A DNA stretch of 64,000 bases from Ochrobactrum vermis (GTDB lineage: Bacteria; Pseudomonadota; Alphaproteobacteria; Rhizobiales; Rhizobiaceae): NCBI RefSeq assembly GCF_002975205.1, contig NZ_PCOC01000001.1, positions 930,001-994,000 of the forward strand, in the 5' to 3' direction. Below the pieces are notes generated by a model. That model had not been told where the DNA came from. It worked only from the letters and a program-made list of their open reading frames with translations, and made no database searches. A program made the position numbers and the translations under genes. This document shows, in pieces, positions 52,652-61,946 of the stretch. How positions within the stretch are numbered: the first letter of the stretch is position 1; every line of letters begins with the position of its first letter.

Positions 52652-54268
52652 ATGAAAAATGGGAAAACAGAGCTGAACCGCCTTCTGATGACGAATTTCA
52701 AAAGCTTGATGATGGCTGCAACGCTGCTGACTGCGGTTCCCGCAGCCTATGCGCAAAACGCGGATTCACTTGTGATCGCGCGCAACATGGACATCAACTC
52801 GCTCGATCCGCATCGCACTTTCTGCGACACTTGCCAGATCTACGATTCTGCAGTTTACGAAGGTCTTCTGTCGCTCGACAAGGACAACAAGGTCATACCG
52901 GTACTCGCCGAAAGCTATACGGCAAATGGTGACCAGACCGAATTTACCTTCAAGATAAATCCGAAAGCTGTGTTCTCGGATGGCTCAAAGGTTGAAGCCA
53001 AGGACGTTAAGTGGTCCTGGGAGCGCCTCAAGAATGTGAAGGCAAGCCCTTCATTTCTGGCAGATACGATTGCTTCCATCGATACGCCTGATGAGGCAAC
53101 CGTGGTGGTAAAGACCAAGGCGCCCAATTCGGAGTTCTTCAATGTTGTGGCTTCGCCATATTTCGGCATCGTCAATAGTGAGGTTGCTACGTCTGAAGCC
53201 AAGGCCGTCAATGGTGAAGATGCTGCAGAAAAGGACAATGCTGAAGCCTGGTTTCTCGCCAATTCGGCAGGTAGTGGCCCCTTCGTTCTGGCCGCGTATG
53301 AACCCAATTCCGAACTTCGCCTGAAGCGTAATGAAAAATACTGGGGCGAGGCTGCGAAAGTAGGGGAAGTCGTTATCCGTCAGGTTAAGGATGCCGTTGC
53401 TCAGGCGCAAATGCTTGAAAATGGCTCTGCAGATGTTGCCATGCAGATCGATCCGGAAACTGCCAAGACCATCCGCAATCCCGACGTGAAGATTGACTCC
53501 ATTCATTCCTATAACTTCATCTATATAGCGCTCTCACCGGGTGCCAAATCGAATGAAGTGCCTCTGACACCTGAAGTTCGTGAAGCCATTTCCACGGCAA
53601 TTGATCGTGAAACACTGCTCGATTTCATGTTGGGTGACAAAGGCCAGTTGATTGGTGCCGCTATCCCAATTGGCTTCCCGGGTGGCTCTGATCACAAGAT
53701 ACCTGAATACAACCCCGACAAGGCAAAGGAACTGCTTGCAAAGGCAGGGCATCCGGATGGTTTCAAGCTTGAGGCAACCTATCCAAACCTCAACGTCTAC
53801 GGTGTTGATTTCACGCAGATGATGCAGAAGATCCAGCAGGATCTGTCCAAGGTGAATATCAAGGTTGAGCTGCAGCCTGTTTCTTTTGCAACGTGGCGTG
53901 AGAAGGTGAATGGTGACGGCACGCCGCTGACCGTTGTCTATTATGCACCTGACTTCTATGGCACATCGCAATATGTCGATGCATTCGGTCTGGCAAAGGG
54001 CAGCCTCTGGGCCAAGCGCGCGGGTGAAGCGCGTGACCCGTCATTCGTGATCGGCGACATTCAGCAGGTTATGGCCGATGCTCTTAAAGCACCTGCCGAT
54101 CAGGCTGATAAAGTCTGGTTCCAGGCTGGTGAGAAAATGGCCGCTGCCAATGTCATCATTCCGATGCTGAGCCCAGACGTCATTCTGGCATATAATAGCA
54201 AAGTGAACGGCGTGCGCTATTCGGCTTGCTGCAACCTGCCATTGGCTGAGATTTCAGTCGCCAAATAA
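52652..54268 (+). CDS. ABC transporter substrate-binding protein, family 5 (dipeptide/oligopeptide type)
   Basis: A 538-residue periplasmic protein; signal region TNFKSLMMAATLLTAVPAAYA, cleaved before QNADS. Family 5 marks: ARNMDINSLDPHRTF, YEGLLSLDKDNKVIPVLAESY, TFKINPKAVFSDGSKVEAKDVKWSWER and late DIQQVMADALK. I start at ATG 52652 with GAGGA 5 bases upstream. It most likely serves the permeases and ATPases encoded at 56.7-60.6 kb, which lack their own binding-protein gene. The ligand need not be a peptide, as this class also carries sugars, nickel and opines. Confidence 0.92.
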   Translation: MKNGKTELNRLLMTNFKSLMMAATLLTAVPAAYAQNADSLVIARNMDINSLDPHRTFCDTCQIYDSAVYEGLLSLDKDNKVIPVLAESYTANGDQTEFTFKINPKAVFSDGSKVEAKDVKWSWERLKNVKASPSFLADTIASIDTPDEATVVVKTKAPNSEFFNVVASPYFGIVNSEVATSEAKAVNGEDAAEKDNAEAWFLANSAGSGPFVLAAYEPNSELRLKRNEKYWGEAAKVGEVVIRQVKDAVAQAQMLENGSADVAMQIDPETAKTIRNPDVKIDSIHSYNFIYIALSPGAKSNEVPLTPEVREAISTAIDRETLLDFMLGDKGQLIGAAIPIGFPGGSDHKIPEYNPDKAKELLAKAGHPDGFKLEATYPNLNVYGVDFTQMMQKIQQDLSKVNIKVELQPVSFATWREKVNGDGTPLTVVYYAPDFYGTSQYVDAFGLAKGSLWAKRAGEARDPSFVIGDIQQVMADALKAPADQADKVWFQAGEKMAAANVIIPMLSPDVILAYNSKVNGVRYSACCNLPLAEISVAK

Positions 54269-54290
54269 GCTATCGCAGATGAAACAAAAA

Positions 54291-54316
54291 AAGGCCGGAG
54301 AGAAATCTCCGGCCTT
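54291..54316. terminator. Bidirectional terminator
   Basis: A perfect 11-bp stem, AAGGCCGGAGA and TCTCCGGCCTT with loop GAAA, is flanked by A and T runs. It separates the convergent binding-protein and E2-hydrolase genes. Confidence 0.9.
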
Positions 54317-54334
54317 TTTCATTGCCATGATGTT

Positions 54335-55630
54335 TTAGTTACGAACGGAGTTTGCAAGCTCCTGCAGGATACGGAGCGACAGGCCGCGTTTTTCCAAATG
54401 AGGCATGTGTCCACAAGCGTCAAAAGCGTGGAGCGCTACATTATCCGGCAGATTGCGGCTGTGTTTGAAAGGCAGGATGCGATCCTGTTTTCCGAAGACA
54501 ACACGAACCGGTATTTCAAGTGATGCAAGGTCGTTTGTAATTGATATGCTTTGTGTTCCATCGGCAAAGAACCGTTTTGCAAAAGCGCCCATCGCGTCAC
54601 TCAGCGGCTGGTTCTGTCGCTGTTGCACCACGGCTGAAATGAAGGCGTCTGAAATTGCGTCCTTTGCATGAACAAGTTCATGCAGCCAAGGTATGACGCT
54701 TTCTTTGGATTTGGCTTTAACGAAGCTTTCGACAAAGCCCGTATTGATTTCCGGCCCCAGACCCGCTGGTGAAAACAATCCGAGCGCACGGATATCGATA
54801 TTGCCTCGGACTGCCAGTCGGGCACTCACTGCCGCGCCAAAGGAGTGTCCGACAACAATCGCTTGCGAGAGGTTGAGCCGTCGGATTGTCACTTCTACGC
54901 ATTCTGCAATTGCGTTGAGGTCGTCGACAACGTCAAGCGGCGAGGCACCATGCGATGGCAGATCAATAGCCAGCAAGGGTTGCTGCCATTGGGTGCCAGC
55001 AAACAAGCCGCGCCAGTTATTATGATCCGAGGCAAAGCCATGCAGAAGGACAATCGGCGTTCCTTCTCCCTTGCGCAGCCACACCACGTTCAGCTCTGTA
55101 CCATTGGCGGTGTGTTGAGAGCCGCTTGCTGCAGGCTGTTGCGTTTCGACGACTGCAACAACATCTTTCTTCTGTATGCGCCCGCTCGGCCCGCTGCCTT
55201 TGATCAGCGAAAGATCAATTCCAGCGTTTCCAGCCAGACGTTTTGCAAGTGGTGTTGCTACAGTCCTGCCGGCTTGTGTGGTGTGTGAACGGATATCCAA
55301 CGCCGGGGTTTCCGAAGACTTTGTGGCTTCAGGAGAGGAAGCGGCAGCGGGTTCCGATGCGGGTTTTGAAGGGGCCGAGGAAATGGCTTCGCCTTCAAGA
55401 AAAAGGCTTGCCACACTCTGGCCGACGTCGATTTCATCTGATGTCGAAGGCTTTAGAATTTTAAGTATTCCATTGTGAGGTGCATCCACCTCAACAACGG
55501 TTTTATCATTGTCTATTTCAAAAAGGAGCTGTCCTTGGCTGACTGTATCACCGTCTTTCGCGTGCCAACGAGAGATTGTGCCGGAATTGGTTTCTAGACT
55601 GACTTTTGGATATAAAATATCGGTGGCCAT
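54335..55630 (-). CDS. E2-like protein: one lipoyl domain, E3-binding domain, alpha/beta-hydrolase
   Basis: A 431-residue protein. The lipoyl domain (residues 1-80) has the lipoylated Lys43 in EIDNDKTVVEV; a Pro/Ala/Ser-rich linker follows; a peripheral-subunit-binding domain spans about 122-158 (VATPLAKRLAGNAGIDLSLIKG, GRIQKKDVV). Residues 180-431 are an alpha/beta-hydrolase with HGF, nucleophile elbow GHSFGA (Ser263) and GHMPHLEK for the His. The layout matches AcoC of acetoin dehydrogenase and the 537-residue copy at 20857, but with one lipoyl domain. It probably partners the fused E1 encoded convergently. Confidence 0.9.
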   Translation of the reverse strand: MATDILYPKVSLETNSGTISRWHAKDGDTVSQGQLLFEIDNDKTVVEVDAPHNGILKILKPSTSDEIDVGQSVASLFLEGEAISSAPSKPASEPAAASSPEATKSSETPALDIRSHTTQAGRTVATPLAKRLAGNAGIDLSLIKGSGPSGRIQKKDVVAVVETQQPAASGSQHTANGTELNVVWLRKGEGTPIVLLHGFASDHNNWRGLFAGTQWQQPLLAIDLPSHGASPLDVVDDLNAIAECVEVTIRRLNLSQAIVVGHSFGAAVSARLAVRGNIDIRALGLFSPAGLGPEINTGFVESFVKAKSKESVIPWLHELVHAKDAISDAFISAVVQQRQNQPLSDAMGAFAKRFFADGTQSISITNDLASLEIPVRVVFGKQDRILPFKHSRNLPDNVALHAFDACGHMPHLEKRGLSLRILQELANSVRN

Positions 55631-55671
55631 GAGATTTCCTGCAACAATCTGCTACGTCGCGTTATAGGTGA

Positions 55672-56502
55672 TTATGATAAGGAGGGTGAGGGCGCTTCTA
55701 TCTTGCCGATCAGGCGCTCCTGCAGCTCGACCGCCAGTTGCTTGAGTGCTGGTCCGATTTCGCCATAGCATACGCCTCGTGGAGCAATATCGGTGATGCC
55801 GCCACAGGTAATTGCAACCAGCTGGGTGCCGTCTGTTGGTCGAAATGGTACACCAACGGCGTTAATGTAGCTGTACCAGTCGCCGCATGAAACAATGAAG
55901 CCGTCTCTCGCAAAGTCCTCAAGTGCATGGCCCGTCAGACGGCGAATTTTCTCCGCATGATCAGGTTCCGCTGCAATCATCTGTTCAAGCAAGGCTTCGC
56001 GCTGGGTTTCTTCCATGCCCGCATAGTAGGAAAGCCCCATGGCTGTCCGCCAGAGTGGCAATCTTGAGCCGACATTGAGACGTAGAGAAACCGGGTTTTC
56101 GGAGCGGGCATTCGCGATATAAACCATTTCTAGCTGCTCACGCAGTCCCATAGCAACAGCAACGCCGGTCTTCTCCGCAAGCTTCCGCATGAGCGGCATT
56201 GCCATATAGACAACTGCGTTTGCGCTAAGGCCCGAATAGCCCAGAGCAATCGTCGCGGGGCCGATACTATAACGTCCAAGGTTTTCGTCGTAGTTGAGGT
56301 AACCCAGATTTACCAAGGTCAGTGTCAGTCGCGAAACAGTGGCTTTCGGCAGGCCGGTACGATCAATAAGCTCCTGATTTCCGAGAGAAATATCATTCGG
56401 GGTGAAGCTTCGCAGAATCTCAAGCCCCCTTACCAGGGCGCTGGAAACCTGAGCGCTGTCTTTTTCGAGCTCCAACGAACTGGGCTTCGTTCTTTTCTTC
56501 AC
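55672..56502 (-). CDS. IclR-family transcriptional regulator
   Basis: A 276-residue regulator. The N-terminal winged helix (SLGNQELIDRTGLPKATVSRLTLTLVNLGYL) and C-terminal GAF-like effector domain (ISCGDWY-type VSCGDWYSYINAVGVPF; VAITCGGI) define the IclR family, which senses small carboxylates or sugars. It is divergent from the dipeptide-type ABC operon. TGAAATTTAATTCCA lies 53 bases upstream of its start and recurs at 36.5 and 48.1 kb, so it probably controls all three divergent promoters. Its gene follows the E2 gene's start region, transcribed in the same direction with 41 bases between them. Confidence 0.93.
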   Translation of the reverse strand: MKKRTKPSSLELEKDSAQVSSALVRGLEILRSFTPNDISLGNQELIDRTGLPKATVSRLTLTLVNLGYLNYDENLGRYSIGPATIALGYSGLSANAVVYMAMPLMRKLAEKTGVAVAMGLREQLEMVYIANARSENPVSLRLNVGSRLPLWRTAMGLSYYAGMEETQREALLEQMIAAEPDHAEKIRRLTGHALEDFARDGFIVSCGDWYSYINAVGVPFRPTDGTQLVAITCGGITDIAPRGVCYGEIGPALKQLAVELQERLIGKIEAPSPSLS

Positions 56503-56554
56503 GTTGTCTCCTGGGCTGCTCGTTCTCAGTTTATGGGAATATCACAGCGGAAAA

Positions 56555-56569
56555 TGAAATTTAATTCCA
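56555..56569. promoter_or_regulatory. IclR-type operator candidate, copy 3
   Basis: TGAAATTTAATTCCA lies between the iclR gene and the divergent dipeptide-type permease gene. It is identical to the 36525-36539 copy, including flanking bases (ATGAAATTTAATTCCAATTA). Confidence 0.65.
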
Positions 56570-56658
56570 ATTATATTGACGGCGTCAAATTTGCTTGTCA
56601 ATACTATGTGCAAGGACGCACCAAAAACCGCGCCAGATTTCCAAAATGGGAACCGTGC

Positions 56659-57672
56659 ATGTCAAATTATCTCTTCAAGCGCCTCATTGCGATGCCATTT
56701 TTGGTTCTGGGCATCGTGACCATGGCCTTTGCGCTCACAACAATCACCAAGGGCGATCCGCTTACATCCATTGTCGCTGAGCAGCAGATGAACAATCCTG
56801 AAGTTGTGGCTGCGGCGAAAGCAAAATGGGGGCTCGATCGCAGTCTTCCAGAACGCTACGTCATCTATCTCAAGAACCTGCTGTCTGGTGATATGGGCAC
56901 GTCGTTTGTCACGAAGCGTCCTGTCAGCACAGACTTGATGGCCCGTCTGCCAGCCACGATGGAGCTGGTTTTATCGGCTATGGTTTTGGGGTCTGTTGTC
57001 GGTATCCTGCTTGGTATTCTGGCGGCTTATTATCGCGACAGCGCCATCGATCACGTGGCGCGGCTTTTTGCACTGCTGGGATCATCTTTGCCTGTCTTCT
57101 GGCTGGGGCTTGCCGTTCTCTTCGTCTTTTCGGTGCAGTTTGAATTGCTGCCGGGGCCAGGCAGGCTCGATCCACGTATGGCGCCACCTGCTGCAATTAC
57201 AGGCTTTATGACAATTGATAGTCTCCTCGCGGGAGATTTCGCGGCGTTCAAAAACGCCCTCGCTCATCTGATTCTCCCTGCAACAGTGCTTGGCTGGACC
57301 GTGGCGGGTACGATTTCGCGTCTCGTTCGCGCCAATATGCTTGATGTGATCGGGCGTGAATTCATCCTCACCGCACGCGCCAAAGGTGCTGGTGAACTCC
57401 GTGTGGTGTTCCGCCATGCCCTGCGCAACATTCTTGTGCCGGTTCTGACAGTCATCAGTTATTCGTTTGCTTATCTCATCACGGGTGCCGTGCTGACCGA
57501 AACAATTTTCGCGTGGCCTGGCATGGGATCTTATGCGGTTGAGGCCGCGCGATCACTGGATTTCCCAGCAATCATTGGTGTTACCATCGTCGGTGGCGTG
57601 ATGTTCCTGATTACGAACCTGCTCACCGATGTTGCCTATGTTCTCGCAAATCCGCGCGTGCGTCTAGGCTAA
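56659..57672 (+). CDS. Dipeptide-type ABC transporter permease (DppB-like)
   Basis: A 337-residue inner-membrane protein starting MSNYLFKRLIAMPFLVLGIVTMAF. It shows the periplasmic loop RYVIYLKNLLSGDMGTSF and the cytoplasmic FILTARAKGAGELRVVFRHALRN loop of DppB proteins. ATG 56659 gives the standard length; 42 further in-frame codons upstream overlap the operator and are probably leader. It starts the transporter/CoA-transferase/ALDH operon. Confidence 0.92.
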   Translation: MSNYLFKRLIAMPFLVLGIVTMAFALTTITKGDPLTSIVAEQQMNNPEVVAAAKAKWGLDRSLPERYVIYLKNLLSGDMGTSFVTKRPVSTDLMARLPATMELVLSAMVLGSVVGILLGILAAYYRDSAIDHVARLFALLGSSLPVFWLGLAVLFVFSVQFELLPGPGRLDPRMAPPAAITGFMTIDSLLAGDFAAFKNALAHLILPATVLGWTVAGTISRLVRANMLDVIGREFILTARAKGAGELRVVFRHALRNILVPVLTVISYSFAYLITGAVLTETIFAWPGMGSYAVEAARSLDFPAIIGVTIVGGVMFLITNLLTDVAYVLANPRVRLG

Positions 57673-57683
57673 GGGGAAAGCAA

Positions 57684-58535
57684 ATGGTTGCAGCAGTAAA
57701 CACCTCATCGCGTCAGCTTAAATTCAGAATACCGCGCTGGTTTACCCTGCCAGTGGCAATCGGAATTATTGTCGTAGCCTTCTGGATCATTGCGACATTC
57801 TTTGCACCATACATGACGCCCTACGACCCGCTCGACATGGTTGGACGTCGCCTACAGGCACCAAGCTGGTCGCACTGGCTTGGAACCGATGCTCTGGGAC
57901 GCGATGTGTTGACGCGCACGCTCTACGGAGCCAAGCATTCGCTGCCAATTGCCCTCTTGGTGGTGGTGAGTGCGGTTATCATTGGTGCTTTGGCCGGTGC
58001 TATCTCAGGCTATAAAGGCGGGTTGATCGGCTCTGCCATTATGCGGTTCGTCGATATCACATTGTCATTTCCTCCGATGCTTCTCGCAATGGCGGTTGCC
58101 GCATCGCTCGGACCCGGGCTTGAAAACGCCGCGATTGCCATGGTCATTGTTTGGTGGCCTGTCTATGCGCGCCTCATGCGGGCACAGGTGCTGGAAGTGC
58201 GTGAGCGTGAGCATGTGGAGGCCGCGATAGCATCTGGCGCCAGCAGCTCCCGTGTTCTGTTCAAGCATATTCTGCCGCTCTGCTGGACCCCGATATTGAT
58301 CAGCGCAACGATGGATTTGGGGCAGGTCATTCTGCTTGCCGCATCGCTTAGCTTTATCGGTCTTGGCGCAACGCCGCCCACGCCGGAATGGGGCTCCATG
58401 ATCGCCGAGGGCGCTGTCTATTTCTACAACTGGTGGATCGCGATGGGGCCGGGCCTTGCTATCCTGACCATCGTTCTTGGTTTCAATTTCATCGGCGATG
58501 GTCTTCGCGACTATTTCGACCCGCGTTCGAAGTGA
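57684..58535 (+). CDS. Dipeptide-type ABC transporter permease (DppC-like)
   Basis: A 283-residue permease. HWLGTDALGRDVLTRTLYGAKHSL is the family's N-terminal signature and VEAAIASGASSSRVLFKHILP the EAA loop; it ends GDGLRDYFDPRSK, as DppC proteins do. It forms the heterodimeric channel with the preceding product, 11 bases upstream. Confidence 0.94.
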   Translation: MVAAVNTSSRQLKFRIPRWFTLPVAIGIIVVAFWIIATFFAPYMTPYDPLDMVGRRLQAPSWSHWLGTDALGRDVLTRTLYGAKHSLPIALLVVVSAVIIGALAGAISGYKGGLIGSAIMRFVDITLSFPPMLLAMAVAASLGPGLENAAIAMVIVWWPVYARLMRAQVLEVREREHVEAAIASGASSSRVLFKHILPLCWTPILISATMDLGQVILLAASLSFIGLGATPPTPEWGSMIAEGAVYFYNWWIAMGPGLAILTIVLGFNFIGDGLRDYFDPRSK

Positions 58536-58547
58536 TTGGAGAAGAAA

Positions 58548-59582
58548 ATGACAAATCCAAATGAGAACACCAGTCTCTTTCGAATTGAAAACCTGCGTGT
58601 CGGCTTTGGCCGCGATGGTGTGGTGCTTGATGCGGTCAGAGGCATCAATCTTGAACTCAAGCGGCGCGAAGTTTTGGGGATCGTTGGCGAGTCCGGCTCC
58701 GGCAAGTCTATCGGGATGCTGGCCTCAATCGGCCTGACGCCGCCCAATGCCAAGGTTTCAGGCTCGGTTACGTTTCAGGGCGAAGAACTGGTTGGTAAAT
58801 CGCGCCGCGAAATGCGAAACCTTCGCGGCTCGAAAATTGCGATGATTTTTCAGGACCCGCTGTCCTCTCTCAATCCGGTGATGAAGGTCGGTGATCAGCT
58901 GATCGAGGCCTTGCAGCTTCATCAGAAAAAGCTCAACCGGAAAGCCGCTATGGCGCGGGCGATTGAGTTGCTGGAGCTAGTCTCCATTCCGCAACCTGAT
59001 CAGCGTGTGAAACAATACCCGCATGAGTTTTCAGGTGGGATGCGGCAGCGCGTGATGATCGCCATGGCTGTCGCTAATGATCCGGACCTATTGATTGCGG
59101 ACGAACCTACCACGGCACTTGATGTCACGGTTCAGGCGCAGATCATGGCAGTATTGCGAGACTTGCAGAATAAACTTGGTCTGGGACTTATCCTCATCAC
59201 GCACGATCTTGGTGTGCTTGCGGGCCATGCTGACCGTGTTGCCGTTGTCTATGCTGGTGAAGTGGTCGAGGAAGCGGATGTCTTTGAACTTTTCGACAAT
59301 CCTGGTCATCCATATACGCGCGGGCTGATCGCTTCGATCCCGACACTGAATGATAGCGGCGGCAAACTCTATTCCATTGATGGTGCGCCGCCTGTTCTGG
59401 GTGCTTTCCCCAAAGGATGTGCGTTTCATCCGCGATGCGCACATGCACAGGAAATCTGCAAGACAACGGCTCCCAAATATCAGCAATTCGGACGCCACAT
59501 ATCGGCGTGCCACTTTGCCGACAGTCTGCCAGCATATCAACGAAAGGCCGACATACCGGTCAGTAACGAGGCCGCGCTATGA
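58548..59582 (+). CDS. Dipeptide-type ABC transporter ATP-binding protein (DppD-like)
   Basis: A 344-residue ATPase: Walker [10 protein letters not shown]-loop [19 protein letters not shown], signature [17 protein letters not shown], Walker [19 protein letters not shown]-terminal oligopeptide-transporter domain contains [18 protein letters not shown], the Cys cluster that in relatives binds an Fe-S cluster. ATG 58548 follows GGAGAAG. It overlaps the next ATPase gene by ATGA. Confidence 0.94.
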   Translation: MTNPNENTSLFRIENLRVGFGRDGVVLDAVRGINLELKRREVLGIVGESGSGKSIGMLASIGLTPPNAKVSGSVTFQGEELVGKSRREMRNLRGSKIAMIFQDPLSSLNPVMKVGDQLIEALQLHQKKLNRKAAMARAIELLELVSIPQPDQRVKQYPHEFSGGMRQRVMIAMAVANDPDLLIADEPTTALDVTVQAQIMAVLRDLQNKLGLGLILITHDLGVLAGHADRVAVVYAGEVVEEADVFELFDNPGHPYTRGLIASIPTLNDSGGKLYSIDGAPPVLGAFPKGCAFHPRCAHAQEICKTTAPKYQQFGRHISACHFADSLPAYQRKADIPVSNEAAL

Positions 59583-60610
59583 ACCAGAGTTTTTCATCGC
59601 AAACAGCTCCATCCTCTGTGTCGGATGCCGCTCTTTCGGTCCGCAATCTTCGCAAATCGTTTCCGATCAAAGGCGGCACGATCTTTCAGCGTGATGTGGC
59701 TGAGGTTAAGGCGGTCGATGATATTACTTTTGATCTGGCCAAGGGTGAGACGCTTGGTCTGGTTGGTGAATCCGGCTGCGGAAAATCCACACTCGGACGT
59801 TGCCTGCTCAGACTGATCGAGCCAACGAGCGGAGAGGTTCTGTTTCAGGGACAGAACGTGGCGCAGTTCTCGCCGAAAGAAATGCGGGCTGCACGCAAGC
59901 ATCTGCAATTCGTGTTTCAGGATCCGTTTGCTTCACTTCATCCGCGTATGCGCATCGAAGAAAGCATCGCCGAGCCGCTTCGTATCAGTGATCTTTCACA
60001 ACAGCAGCGTAAAGAGCGTGTCCAGGAAATGCTGCGACTTGTCCGGCTCAACCCGGAGCACGGCAAGCGTTATCCGCATGAGCTGTCAGGCGGCCAGCGG
60101 CAACGTGTCGTAATCGCACGCGCCTTGGCGCTTAATCCGCAGGTTATGGTGCTTGATGAGCCTGTCTCGGCGCTCGACGTTTCGGTGCAGGCTGGGGTGC
60201 TGAATCTCTTGCAGGAAATTCAGGCGGAGTTCGGCACGTCCTATATCTTCATTGCTCATGATCTGTCCGTCGTGCGGCATATCTCGCACACGGTTGCAGT
60301 GATGTATCTTGGGCGGATCGTTGAGAAGGCTCCGGCTGGAGAGCTCTATAACCGACCGCTGCACCCTTACACGCAGGCTTTGATGTCGGCGGTTCCGCTG
60401 GCCGATCCGGTCATTGAGCGGAAGCGGCAGCAAATTCTGCTCAAGGGAGATGTACCGAGCCCGATCAATCCTCCATCCGGTTGCCCGTTCAGAACCCGCT
60501 GCTTCAGGGCGGAAGCGATCTGCGCGGAAGTCAGGCCGGAATTGCAGCTTCAGGGAGGTGGACATGCGGTCGCGTGTCACTTCCCGCAGGAATGGCGATC
60601 ACCTCAGTAA
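59579..60610 (+). CDS. Dipeptide-type ABC transporter ATP-binding protein (DppF-like)
   Basis: A 343-residue ATPase: Walker [28 protein letters not shown], signature [17 protein letters not shown], Walker [17 protein letters not shown], and the C-terminal [15 protein letters not shown]ys motif. It pairs with the DppD-like subunit. The CoA-transferase gene follows about 100 bases later with an uncertain start. Confidence 0.94.
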   Translation: MNQSFSSQTAPSSVSDAALSVRNLRKSFPIKGGTIFQRDVAEVKAVDDITFDLAKGETLGLVGESGCGKSTLGRCLLRLIEPTSGEVLFQGQNVAQFSPKEMRAARKHLQFVFQDPFASLHPRMRIEESIAEPLRISDLSQQQRKERVQEMLRLVRLNPEHGKRYPHELSGGQRQRVVIARALALNPQVMVLDEPVSALDVSVQAGVLNLLQEIQAEFGTSYIFIAHDLSVVRHISHTVAVMYLGRIVEKAPAGELYNRPLHPYTQALMSAVPLADPVIERKRQQILLKGDVPSPINPPSGCPFRTRCFRAEAICAEVRPELQLQGGGHAVACHFPQEWRSPQ

Positions 60611-60706
60611 TTCCCGTGACTAATTTTGACTATCAGGTGCCGCTTAGTGCGGATGTTTGAGAAGGACGTGACCTTGAAAATAATGAACGAACTTGAGGTT
60701 CCTGTT

Positions 60707-61936
60707 ATGGGCGATAACAACTCCGCCCTTCCTCTGGCTGGAATAAAGGTTCTTGATCTTTCGCGCGTTCTTGCCGGTCCCTGGACCACGATGAGCCTTG
60801 CTGATCTTGGAGCCGAGGTCTGGAAAATAGAGAATATTCAAGGCGGTGATGACACGCGCGCTTGGTCAGTTCCCAATTATAAAGGAGCAAGTACCTATTT
60901 TCTCTGTGCCAACCGCGGCAAGAAAAGCCTGGCGCTCGATCTGAAGTCGCCAGAAGGCCTCGATATAATTTATGAACTGGCCAAGCAGGCGGATGTTGTG
61001 GTCGAGAACTTTCGTGCCGGAACTGTCGAACGCCTGAAAATTGATTACGCGACTTTGAAGGCGCTCAATCCCGGGCTCATCTATTGCTCGATATCCGGCT
61101 ATGGCCAAACCGGCCCGGAAGCTCGTCGCCCCGGCTATGACTTCGTGGTTCAGGCTGAAAGCGGCCTGATGTCGATCACCGGACAAACCGATGGCGAGCC
61201 GATGCGCATCGGCGTGGCTATGACCGATATCGTGGCGGGTATGGTTGGAACGCAATCCATTCTGGCAGCGCTTTATCAGCGCAACACCACAGGTCTCGGA
61301 CAGTTTGTCGATATTTCTCTGTTTGAATGTGCGCTCAATACGCTGATCAATATTGGTAGTGCGCATCTGAATGGTGGGCATATTCCAAAACGCTTTGGTA
61401 ATGCCCATCCGACCGTGGTGCCCTATCAGATTTTCGAGTGTTCCGATGGTGCCTTTGCCCTCGCTGTCGGTAACGACCGCCAGTTTGCAATCCTCTGCGA
61501 AAAGATCATCGGTTTGCCTGAACTTGCAGCAGACGAACGTTTCAAGACGGCAAGCGGGCGAGCGCTCAATCGTTCTGAACTGATACCGCCGATGGCTGAG
61601 CGTTTCAGCACCCAAACGCGCGAATACTGGATGGGTGAATGTCTCAAGATGGGTGTTCCTGCAGGGCAGGTGAAGACAGTTCCTGAAGCTTTCGAAAGCC
61701 CCAACGTTCTGGCACGAAAAGTGGTGCAGACATTGGAAAGCCCGCATCTAGGGCCTGTGTCTCTTGTGCGTCCCGCGCAAGGGTTGGAAGCACAGAAACA
61801 TGCTTCCTATAAGGCGCCGCCAATGCTGGGCGAAGATAGTGCCTCCATTCTGGAGGACGTTCTTCAATTCGATAAAGCCAAACTGGCAGAGCTGATCGAC
61901 GCCGGTGTCATTCATCAATATCAGGCAACAGTTTGA
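60707..61936 (+). CDS. CaiB/BaiF-family (type III) CoA-transferase
   Basis: A 409-residue protein. [19 protein letters not shown] is the family N-terminus; [43 protein letters not shown] and [11 protein letters not shown] follow, the last containing the catalytic Asp that forms the acyl anhydride. It would transfer CoA to the carboxylate carried in by the ABC system. I choose ATG 60707 with GAGG 8 bases upstream; in-frame alternatives are TTG 60674 after GAAGGA, ATG 60683 and ATG 60653. Confidence 0.9.
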   Translation: MGDNNSALPLAGIKVLDLSRVLAGPWTTMSLADLGAEVWKIENIQGGDDTRAWSVPNYKGASTYFLCANRGKKSLALDLKSPEGLDIIYELAKQADVVVENFRAGTVERLKIDYATLKALNPGLIYCSISGYGQTGPEARRPGYDFVVQAESGLMSITGQTDGEPMRIGVAMTDIVAGMVGTQSILAALYQRNTTGLGQFVDISLFECALNTLINIGSAHLNGGHIPKRFGNAHPTVVPYQIFECSDGAFALAVGNDRQFAILCEKIIGLPELAADERFKTASGRALNRSELIPPMAERFSTQTREYWMGECLKMGVPAGQVKTVPEAFESPNVLARKVVQTLESPHLGPVSLVRPAQGLEAQKHASYKAPPMLGEDSASILEDVLQFDKAKLAELIDAGVIHQYQATV

Positions 61937-61946
61937 GGAGAGAGTG

